Shown one piece after another: positions 1 through 5,274 of a DNA stretch of 5,274 nucleotides. Every line of letters starts with the position of its first letter. Position 1 is the first letter of the stretch. Source of the stretch: an uncultured Neomegalonema sp. (GTDB taxonomy: Bacteria > Pseudomonadota > Alphaproteobacteria > Rhodobacterales > Rhodobacteraceae); contig CALDZQ010000371.1 of the NCBI GenBank assembly GCA_937944035.1, forward strand, positions 1 to 5,274. Direction: 5' to 3'. The notes beneath the pieces were generated by a model. That model did no database searches and was not told the DNA's origin. It was given only the letters and a program-made list of their open reading frames with translations. Both the position numbers and the translations under genes were made by a program.

Positions 1-1
1 G

Positions 2-535
2 GGCGAGTTGGGCTGGGAAATCCACACCCGGTTTGCGGATTCAGAAGCGGTCTATGACGCCGTGCGCGAGGCGGGCGCTGTGCCGTTCGGCATGTTCGCC
101 CTCGACTCGATGCGGCTGGAAAAAGGCTACCGGACGTGGAAGGGCGATCTGTCGACCGATTACACCATGCTCGAAGGCGGGCTTGAGCGCTTTTTACGCC
201 TGAACAAAGAGCAGGATTTCCCCGGCAAACAGGCGCTGGCGAACGAAAAGCAGCAAGGCTCGAAAAAGGGCTTTGTGACGCTGGTGGTTGATGCCGGAGA
301 CAGCGATGCGCCCTATATGTCGACGATCTGGAAGGACGGCGAGGTGGTCGGTGAGACGACTTCGGGCGGGTATGGCTATCGCGTGAATAAGTCCATCGCG
401 CTCGGCGTCGTCAAATCCGGACTCGACATGCCGGGAACCGAGCTGGAGGTCGAAATCTACGGCGAGCGGCGCAAGGCCATCGTTCAGGAAGATAAACCGC
501 TATGGGATCCTGAAAACGCGCGGATCACGGCCTGA
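2..535 (+). CDS. Dimethylglycine/sarcosine dehydrogenase-like GcvT-domain protein, C-terminal fragment (5' end outside window)
   Basis: This reading frame is open to the left edge and ends at TGA 533-535, leaving 177 residues. It begins in the middle of the folate-binding GcvT domain at the conserved GELGWE motif, so an internal TTG at 8 is not a real start. The motif LDSMRLEKGYRTWKGDL follows. Then comes a C-terminal GcvT barrel (GLERFLRLNKEQDFPGKQAL, later the VVGETTSGGYGYRVNKSIALG stretch at about 359-418). This order is typical of the ends of dimethylglycine and sarcosine dehydrogenases, where the domain takes the methyl carbon onto tetrahydrofolate. It is a clear paralogue of the gene at 2692: GELGWE and LDSxRxEKG occur in both at matching spacing. 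The FAD half is not visible, so a stand-alone GcvT-type enzyme such as a DmdA-like demethylase cannot be excluded. The substrate is inferred from family and context. Confidence 0.82.
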   Translation, partial: GELGWEIHTRFADSEAVYDAVREAGAVPFGMFALDSMRLEKGYRTWKGDLSTDYTMLEGGLERFLRLNKEQDFPGKQALANEKQQGSKKGFVTLVVDAGDSDAPYMSTIWKDGEVVGETTSGGYGYRVNKSIALGVVKSGLDMPGTELEVEIYGERRKAIVQEDKPLWDPENARITA

Positions 536-547
536 CTTGCATATCCT

Positions 548-570
548 GTCGCCGGAAATATTCCGGCGAC
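548..570 (+). terminator. Perfect intercistronic hairpin, possible terminator or mRNA processing/stability element
   Basis: GTCGCCGGAA (548-557) pairs perfectly with TTCCGGCGAC (561-570) around a 3-base ATA loop, 12 bases after the upstream stop codon. The next 20 bases are pyrimidine-rich (CCCTCCCTCTCT) but contain no run of T, so it does not meet the usual intrinsic-terminator pattern. It could be a weak terminator, or a stem protecting the 3' end of the upstream message and setting different expression levels for the two halves of the operon. The inverted repeat is seen directly; its role is inferred. Confidence 0.45.
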
Positions 571-590
571 GCCCTCCCTCTCTAATTCTC

Positions 591-597
591 AGGTGAT
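591..597 (+). promoter_or_regulatory. Ribosome binding site for the aminotransferase
   Basis: AGGTGAT matches the 3' half of the full Shine-Dalgarno consensus (AAGGAGGTGAT). It ends only 2 bases before the ATG at 600. The gap is short, but pairing with the distal part of the anti-SD explains it, and it supports ATG 600 as the start. Confidence 0.5.
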
Positions 598-599
598 AC

Positions 600-1784
600 A
601 TGGCGGCACTTTCCTCGCAGATAACGTCAATCGTCGATGGCGGTGATGACGGGTGGGGCGTGCTGTATAAAGCCCGCGAAATGGAAGCCCAAGGCAAGGA
701 TGTGATCGTTCTGGCCATCGGCGATCACGATTTTCCCACCGCAAAACCCATCGTCAATGCCTGCACCAGCGCCCTGAATGCCGGGCGTCACGGCTATGGC
801 TCGATCACAGGGATTGCGCCGCTGCGGGAATTGATTGCAACACGCGCCAGCGCCGTCCACGGCATCGATGTTAACCCTGACGAGGTCATCATCTCGATGG
901 GCGGACAAGCGGCGCTGTTTGCGGCGTGTTATTCGACGATGGATGCGGGTGCGGAAGCGATTATTATCGAGCCGTACTATGCCACCTACGCCCAAACCAT
1001 CCGCGCGGTCGGCGGCAAGGCGGTGATCGTTGAGACAAGCGCTGATGATAACTTCCAGCCCGAAATAGAGGCACTGCGCGCCGCGATCACCCCGCAAACC
1101 CGCGCGATCATTGCCAACTCGCCGAACAATCCGTCCGGCGTCACTTACACGCGCGAAACGCTGGAGGGCATCGCCACCCTCTGCCGCGAGCATGATCTGT
1201 GGCTGATCTCAGACGAGGTCTATCACAGCCAGACATACGAAACGGACCACATCAGTCCCGCAAGCCTTCCGGGAATGCGCGAGCGCACGTTTATCGTCGA
1301 TTCCATGTCGAAATCCCACGCGATGACGGGCTGGCGCGCCGGGTGGTTGATCTGCCCGACGCCGGAAGCCGCGTTTAGAGTGGCCGATCTTTTCCTGACC
1401 AGCGCCTACGGCATTGCACCCTTTATCCAACTCGCCATGCGCGCGGCATTGGCGGCGGGCAAAGAGCCGGAGCACGAGATCGCACAGCGCTACCGCCTGC
1501 GCCGGGATATTGCGGTAAAAGCGCTGTCGGCATCCGCCAAACTCCGCGTCGTCAGGCCGGATGCGGCGATGTATGTGCTGATCGATATTCGCGGGCTGAC
1601 CGATGATTGTGCGGGTTTTGCCGAAGCCCTTCTTGAAGCAACCAATGTGGCCGTCATGCCGGGCAGCAGCTTCGGCGTCTCGACCGCAGGTCACTTGCGC
1701 GTCAGCCTGACAGCGCCGAATGATGTCCTCAAAGACGCCTGCGGGCGGATCGCTCACTTTGCAGATGAATGGAACCAACCATGA
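600..1784 (+). CDS. PLP-dependent class I/II aminotransferase
   Basis: A 394-residue fold-type I aminotransferase of normal family length, expected to be cytoplasmic. Visible landmarks in order are GGQAALF (101-107, cofactor phosphate region) and the PYY motif (125-127). NSPNNPSG (173-180) has the Asn that contacts the PLP ring. SDEVY (204-208) has the Asp that pairs with the pyridine nitrogen. SMSKSHAMTGWR (235-246) has the Schiff-base Lys at 238 and Arg 246. Arg 367 in HLRVSL is the expected binder of the substrate carboxylate. The ATG at 600 has an adjacent AGGTGAT, and the N-terminus (SSQITSIVDGG) suits the family. It sits 64 bases after a dimethylglycine dehydrogenase-like gene and overlaps the methyltransferase start by 4 bases, so it is probably co-transcribed and translationally coupled with it. 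The amino donor and acceptor cannot be read from sequence; the general aspartate/aromatic aminotransferase superfamily is sure, the specificity is not. Confidence 0.93.
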   Translation: MAALSSQITSIVDGGDDGWGVLYKAREMEAQGKDVIVLAIGDHDFPTAKPIVNACTSALNAGRHGYGSITGIAPLRELIATRASAVHGIDVNPDEVIISMGGQAALFAACYSTMDAGAEAIIIEPYYATYAQTIRAVGGKAVIVETSADDNFQPEIEALRAAITPQTRAIIANSPNNPSGVTYTRETLEGIATLCREHDLWLISDEVYHSQTYETDHISPASLPGMRERTFIVDSMSKSHAMTGWRAGWLICPTPEAAFRVADLFLTSAYGIAPFIQLAMRAALAAGKEPEHEIAQRYRLRRDIAVKALSASAKLRVVRPDAAMYVLIDIRGLTDDCAGFAEALLEATNVAVMPGSSFGVSTAGHLRVSLTAPNDVLKDACGRIAHFADEWNQP

Positions 1785-2692
1785 GCAATATCATCCTTCT
1801 CGACGGCGGCATGGGCCAGGAATTGATCCGCCGTTCTCCTGATGCGGTCACAGCGCTTTGGGGCGGGGCCGTGCTGCGCGATCATCCGCAGATCGTCGGG
1901 CAACTGCATCAGGATTTCATCCGTGCGGGCGCAACCGCAATCACCGTGAACGCCTATACTTTCACCCGCCCCCGCCTCGCGCGGGACGATCAGGAAACGG
2001 CGTTTGACGAGATGCAAAACCGCGCCTGCGAAATCGCCGCCGGCGCGGTTGATGAGACAGGCGCAGACGCGGCAATCGCGGGATGCCTTCCGCCCCTGAA
2101 CGGCAGCTATCACCCCGATTCAGTCCCCCCTGTCGAAGAGGCAGCAAAACACTTTGCCGAAATCGCCGCCGTACAAGCACCCTTTGTTGATGTGCTGATC
2201 TGCGAGACGATGTCGTCAATCAGAGAAGCGCAAGGCGCGCTGGCTGGGGCGAAATCGGCGGGCAAACCGATCTGGCTGGCCCTGACCACCGATGATGAAG
2301 ACGGCACAAAACTGCGCAGCGGCGAGGCGCTGGCGGATGCGTTGGAGGCGGTTAAAGGCGCTGAAAACCTGACCGCCATCCTCATCAACTGCACCCGCCC
2401 CGAAGCGGTGGATCAAGCCATGCCGATCCTGGCGACTTGCGGCCTGCCTTTCGGCGCATATGCCAACGGCTTCACTAAAATCGAGACGGATTACACCCCC
2501 GGCTCCACGGTCGAAAAACTCAGCACCCGCACCGACCTGACCCCCGAAGCATACGCCGATTTCGCGCTCGATTGGGTCGCGGCGGGCGCGACAATCGTGG
2601 GCGGATGCTGTGAAGTCGGTCCTGCCCATATCGCCACGCTCGCCCAACGCCTGAATGCGGCGGGGCATACTCTGGTTAAGGATTTTTCCTGA
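1781..2692 (+). CDS. Homocysteine S-methyltransferase (betaine-homocysteine methyltransferase family)
   Basis: A 303-residue single-domain Pfam S-methyl_trans protein, a zinc-dependent TIM barrel moving a methyl group to homocysteine to make methionine. Evidence is the N-terminal LLDGGMGQEL (6-15) and the three zinc-ligand cysteines, Cys204 in INCTRPE and Cys276-Cys277 in VGGCCEVGP. The length is typical of short bacterial members (about 300 residues; animal BHMT is about 400). I chose ATG 1781 because it gives the classic ATGA overlap with the upstream stop, has GGAA at 1771-1774, and places DGG at the usual distance from the N-terminus. ATG 1769 is in frame and would add four residues. Being between two dimethylglycine dehydrogenase-like genes suggests that betaine is the methyl donor and dimethylglycine the product. 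S-methylmethionine or dimethylsulfoniopropionate remain alternatives. The family call is firm; the donor is inferred. Confidence 0.9.
   Translation: MSNIILLDGGMGQELIRRSPDAVTALWGGAVLRDHPQIVGQLHQDFIRAGATAITVNAYTFTRPRLARDDQETAFDEMQNRACEIAAGAVDETGADAAIAGCLPPLNGSYHPDSVPPVEEAAKHFAEIAAVQAPFVDVLICETMSSIREAQGALAGAKSAGKPIWLALTTDDEDGTKLRSGEALADALEAVKGAENLTAILINCTRPEAVDQAMPILATCGLPFGAYANGFTKIETDYTPGSTVEKLSTRTDLTPEAYADFALDWVAAGATIVGGCCEVGPAHIATLAQRLNAAGHTLVKDFS
2678..2682 (+). promoter_or_regulatory. Ribosome binding site for the dimethylglycine dehydrogenase-like gene
   Basis: AAGGA lies inside the end of the methyltransferase gene, 9 bases before the ATG at 2692. With the TGATG stop/start overlap this supports translational coupling and fixes the start of the downstream gene. 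Confidence 0.6.
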
Positions 2693-5085
2693 TGGTTGAC
2701 CTTCCCTCCAAAGCCCGCGCCGTCATCATCGGCGGCGGTGTCGTCGGTTGTTCGGTAGCGTATCACCTGACAAAACTCGGCTGGAAAGATGTGGTGTTGC
2801 TTGAGCGTAAGCAGCTGACATGCGGCACGACGTGGCACGCGGCGGGCCTGATCGCCCAGCTTCGGGCGACGCAAAACATGACCCGCCTCGCGAAATACAG
2901 CCAAGAACTATACGGCACGCTTGAGGAGGAAACGGGCGTCGCCACCGGCTTTAAGCGCGTCGGCTCGATCACCGTGGCGCTGACGGACGAGCGCATGGAA
3001 GAACTGCGCCGCCAGCTCTCAATGGCCCGCGCGTTCGGTGTGGAGGTCGATGAGATTTCACCCGCCGAGGTCAAGCAACGCTATGAGCATCTGAATATCG
3101 ACGGCGTTGTCGGCGGCGTCTACCTGCCTCTCGACGGTCAGGGCGATCCGGCCAATATCGCGCTGGCGCTGGCCAAAGGCGCGCGGATGCGTGGCGCAAA
3201 GATCATTGAGGGCGTCAAGGTCACGGGCATCACCAAAGCCGATGGCCGCGTTACCGGGGTTGAAACGGCACAAGGCAATATCGAGGCTGATTTCGTCGTC
3301 AACTGCGGCGGCATGTGGGGCCGTGAGGTCGGCAAGATGGCGGGCGTGAACGTGCCGCTGCAAGCGTGCGAGCATTTCTACATCGTCACCGAGGCGATCA
3401 AAGGTCTCACACAACTTCCCGTGCTGCGCGTCCCCGACGAGTGCGCCTATTACAAAGAAGACGCGGGCAAAATGCTGCTCGGTGCGTTTGAACCGAATGC
3501 GAAACCCTGGGGCATGGACGGCATCTCGGAGGATTTCTGCTTCGACCAACTGCCCGAAGATTTCGATCATTTCGAGCCGATCCTCGAACACGCCGTCAAC
3601 CGGATGCCGATGTTGGGCGAGGCGGGCATTCACACCTTCTTCAACGGCCCGGAAAGCTTTACACCCGACGACCGCTATTTGCTGGGCGAAGCGCCCGAAT
3701 TGCGGAATTTCTTTGTCGCGGCGGGCTTTAACTCCGTTGGCATCCAGTCGGCGGGCGGTGCGGGCATGGCGCTGGCACAGTGGATGGATGAGGGCGCGGC
3801 CCCGTTCGACCTGTGGGATGTGGACATCCGCCGGATGCAGCCGTTCCAGAACACCAAAACCTACCTCGTCGAACGCGCCACCGAGGCGCTCGGCCTGCTC
3901 TACGCCGACCACTTCCCTTACCGCCAGTACGACACGGCACGCGGCCTGCGCCGTTCGCCCCTGCACAGCCAGATGGAGGCCGCCGGCGCCGTCTTTGGTG
4001 AAGTCACCGGATGGGAGCGCGCGAACTGGTTCGCGAATGAGGGGCAGGAGCGCAAATACGAATACTCATGGGGCCGCCAAAACTGGTTCAACAACGCCGC
4101 CGCCGAGCATAAAGCCGTGCGTGAGGATGTTGGCCTGTTCGATATGTCCAGCTTCGGCAAACTCCGCGTCGAGGGGCCGGACGCGCAGGATGTGCTGCAA
4201 CGGGTTTGCGGCGGCGATGTCGCGGTCGAGCCGGGTAAGATTGTCTACACCCAATGGCTGAACGAGAAAGGTGGCATCGAGGCCGATGTGACCGTCACCC
4301 GGCTTGCGGAGGACAGCTATCTCGTCGTCACCCCCGCCGCCACCCCGCAGCGCGATCTCGCATGGTTGAAGCGGACGATGCCCGAAGACGCCCGCTGTGC
4401 GGCGCTGGACATCACGCCGATGGAATCGGTGATGGTGGTGATGGGACCGAACGCGCGCGCCCTGCTGCAACCGCTGACCAATGCTGACCTGTCGAACGAA
4501 GCGTTTCCGTTCGGCACGATGCAGGAAATCGAGTTCGGCATGGCGAAAATCCGGGCGCACCGCGTGACTTACGTGGGTGAACTGGGCTGGGAACTGTATG
4601 TCAGCGCCGACATGACCGCCTATGTTTACGAGCGCCTTATGTCGGCGGGCGCGATCAAGCATTGCGGGCTGCATGTGCTGGATTCCTGCCGCATTGAGAA
4701 GGGCTTTCGCCACTACGGCCATGACATCACCGCCGGGTGCAGGGGGCGTAAACCCTCCGCTCAGAGCGTGCATAATCGCAGGCAATTCGGTGTCATCATC
4801 GAACGAGGCTTCGGCGCGTTCAATAGCCTCTTCCGACGCTTCAGCCTCGATCATGGCATCACGATACGCCGCACGTTTTTCGACAGCGACCGGCGCGCCG
4901 ACAACATGCATACCATCTGGAATCAGCGCGCTCTCGGTTTCGAGCAAGACCAACCACAACGTCTTTGGATCACCATCATAGTCCAGATCAACGGCCTCGG
5001 CCTGATCGGCAATAAGTGCGAGAAGTTCAGATTCTTCTTCCGCACCCGGAGCCATCGAGCGCCATTGCTGCAACGTGTCCTTTAG
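2692..5085 (+). CDS. Dimethylglycine/sarcosine dehydrogenase-like FAD and GcvT-domain oxidoreductase, truncated at about 4731 and running on into unrelated sequence
   Basis: Oxidative N-demethylase family that passes the methyl carbon to tetrahydrofolate. Only residues 1-680 (to about 4731) resemble the family. An N-terminal FAD domain shows VIIGGGVVG (11-19; dinucleotide-binding glycines 14, 16, 19), an acidic Glu38, and GTTWHAAGL (45-53), where His49 matches the residue that bonds covalently to FAD in dimethylglycine dehydrogenase. The FAD domain closes at GIQSAGGAG (350-358). A central FAO-type domain spans roughly 370-430. The folate-binding GcvT domain starts near 460 (EDVGLFDMSSFGK about 478-490; YVGELGWELY 627-636; LDSCRIEKGFRHYGHDIT 663-680). 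After Thr680 the frame continues for 117 residues to TAG 5083-5085, but this tail is the antisense of a bchH fragment and is not family sequence. By comparison with the paralogue at 2-535, about 125 C-terminal residues are missing. Start ATG 2692 overlaps the upstream stop by one base. Dimethylglycine versus sarcosine is not decided by sequence. Confidence 0.88.
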   Translation: MVDLPSKARAVIIGGGVVGCSVAYHLTKLGWKDVVLLERKQLTCGTTWHAAGLIAQLRATQNMTRLAKYSQELYGTLEEETGVATGFKRVGSITVALTDERMEELRRQLSMARAFGVEVDEISPAEVKQRYEHLNIDGVVGGVYLPLDGQGDPANIALALAKGARMRGAKIIEGVKVTGITKADGRVTGVETAQGNIEADFVVNCGGMWGREVGKMAGVNVPLQACEHFYIVTEAIKGLTQLPVLRVPDECAYYKEDAGKMLLGAFEPNAKPWGMDGISEDFCFDQLPEDFDHFEPILEHAVNRMPMLGEAGIHTFFNGPESFTPDDRYLLGEAPELRNFFVAAGFNSVGIQSAGGAGMALAQWMDEGAAPFDLWDVDIRRMQPFQNTKTYLVERATEALGLLYADHFPYRQYDTARGLRRSPLHSQMEAAGAVFGEVTGWERANWFANEGQERKYEYSWGRQNWFNNAAAEHKAVREDVGLFDMSSFGKLRVEGPDAQDVLQRVCGGDVAVEPGKIVYTQWLNEKGGIEADVTVTRLAEDSYLVVTPAATPQRDLAWLKRTMPEDARCAALDITPMESVMVVMGPNARALLQPLTNADLSNEAFPFGTMQEIEFGMAKIRAHRVTYVGELGWELYVSADMTAYVYERLMSAGAIKHCGLHVLDSCRIEKGFRHYGHDITAGCRGRKPSAQSVHNRRQFGVIIERGFGAFNSLFRRFSLDHGITIRRTFFDSDRRADNMHTIWNQRALGFEQDQPQRLWITIIVQINGLGLIGNKCEKFRFFFRTRSHRAPLLQRVL
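4726..4734. other. Junction between two unrelated, oppositely oriented truncated genes
   Basis: On the plus strand, family-like sequence ends with GHDIT (codons to 4731). On the minus strand, BchH-like sequence ends with PPAPGGD (last codon 4728-4726). The bases ATCACC (4726-4731) encode conserved residues of both families, Ile-Thr forward and Gly-Asp reverse, so at least about 6 bases appear shared; GAC before and GCC after may add to this. The crossover lies within this stretch. A short shared sequence at an inverted junction is typical of amplification or assembly chimeras and of microhomology-mediated rearrangement. The sequence alone cannot separate these. Confidence 0.75.
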
Positions 5086-5274
5086 GTCAAGCAGCCCTTT
5101 ATAAAGACCCGATTTCGACAATGGCGGCGTCAGGTGAGAAATCATCACCGCACCCGCGCGGCGCTTTGCCAGCGTCCCCTCAGAGGGGTTGTTGACGGCA
5201 TAGAGATAGACATTTGGCGTATCGGCCATCAGACGATCAGGCCAGCACGCCTCGCTCAGCCCCGAATGCTTACC
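4726..5274 (-). CDS. bchH: Magnesium chelatase subunit H (BchH), internal fragment lacking both ends
   Basis: The minus strand is open from the right window edge, giving about 183 residues of a protein that is normally near 1200. BchH is the large, porphyrin-binding subunit of the ATP-driven magnesium chelatase (with BchI and BchD) that puts Mg into protoporphyrin IX, the first committed step of bacteriochlorophyll synthesis. Recognisable BchH/ChlH blocks are CWPDRL (5247-5230), then PNVYLYAVNNPSEGTLAKRR (about 5217-5158), SHLTPPLSKSGLYKGL, ESALIPDGMHVVG (about 4932-4894) and GGFTPPAPGGD (4758-4726). The related cobaltochelatase CobN usually has a VNDPGEG-like version of the NNPSEG block and lacks the ALIPDGMHVVG form, so BchH is favoured. 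ATG 5229 is internal, not a start. Beyond 4726 the open frame continues as far as 4066 only as antisense of the dehydrogenase gene. The continuation expected in BchH (an LPTGRN-type segment) is absent, so the gene is cut there. Confidence 0.85.

Noticed and set aside
537..565. Possible promoter with TTGCAT (537-542) as a -35 box
   Set aside because: At the standard 17-base spacing the -10 position reads ATTCCG inside the hairpin stem, which is not a plausible -10 box.
627..1778. Two minus-strand frames of about 188-189 residues antisense to the aminotransferase
   Set aside because: Both are shadows of a gene with every catalytic aminotransferase motif in order on the plus strand.
1769..1780. 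ATG 1769 as the methyltransferase start
   Set aside because: It would only add MEPT and lengthen the overlap with the aminotransferase. ATG 1781 gives the usual ATGA coupling and better spacing from GGAA.
3058..3966. 302-residue open frame on the minus strand
   Set aside because: It lies fully inside the dehydrogenase gene, has arginine/histidine-rich low-information composition, and shows no recognisable motif: a high-GC shadow frame.
3482..4261. 259-residue open frame on the plus strand in another phase
   Set aside because: It overlaps the dehydrogenase coding sequence, is rich in Ser/Arg/Pro/Ala typical of frame-shifted GC-rich DNA, and has no domain signal.
4066..4725. Minus-strand continuation of the bchH frame over the dehydrogenase gene
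   Set aside because: It reads as antisense of a well-conserved FAD/GcvT protein and contains no BchH motifs after PPAPGGD. It is open only because of codon bias and phase match.
4726..5274. CobN (cobaltochelatase) as identity of the minus-strand fragment
   Set aside because: CobN is homologous, but NNPSEG and ALIPDGMHVVG are the BchH/ChlH versions of these blocks, so CobN is less likely although not formally excluded.
1..5274. CRISPR arrays, transposases, tRNA/rRNA genes, phage or defence genes
   Set aside because: No spaced direct repeats, terminal inverted repeats or clover-leaf-like segments were noticed by eye. Almost all bases are accounted for by metabolic genes.

Overview
The window looks like a piece of an alphaproteobacterial genome, probably a marine or freshwater Rhodobacterales/Rhodospirillales-type organism. 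Coding density is high and GC is moderate to high (three 60-base lines sampled in the main cluster gave 53-70%). Genes are tightly packed with stop/start overlaps. The gene set is of the kind found in methylated-amine users, and a bacteriochlorophyll gene fragment hints at a (bacterio)chlorophyll-based phototroph. Taxonomy is inferred from protein style only, and the bchH fragment may not belong to the same genome as the rest.

Layout. Positions 2-535 (+) are the C-terminal end of a folate-binding (GcvT-like) oxidoreductase of the dimethylglycine/sarcosine dehydrogenase type; its start lies outside the window. A 64-base gap follows, holding a perfect 10-bp hairpin (548-570) and a ribosome binding site. 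Positions 600-1784 (+) encode a complete PLP-dependent class I/II aminotransferase. Positions 1781-2692 (+) encode a complete homocysteine S-methyltransferase of the betaine-homocysteine methyltransferase family, overlapping the aminotransferase by 4 bases (ATGA). At 2692 (+), overlapping by one base (TGATG), starts a second FAD/GcvT dimethylglycine dehydrogenase-like gene. Its recognisable sequence stops abruptly at about 4731, some 125 residues before the expected C-terminus. From about 4726 to the window end the minus strand carries an internal, in-frame fragment of BchH, the large subunit of magnesium chelatase, also cut at exactly that point.

How the genes fit together. Betaine-homocysteine methyltransferase yields methionine and dimethylglycine. 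Dimethylglycine and sarcosine dehydrogenases then remove methyl groups, passing one-carbon units to tetrahydrofolate. The cluster therefore reads as a glycine betaine/dimethylglycine catabolic operon with an accompanying aminotransferase of unknown substrate. The exact substrates are inference.

The most notable anomaly is the junction at about 4726-4734. Two unrelated genes on opposite strands are both truncated at the same point and share a 6-9 base overlap. This is either an amplification/assembly chimera or a real inversion-type rearrangement. I saw no evidence for a new defence or mobile system: there are no CRISPR repeats, no transposase, and no tRNA or rRNA.
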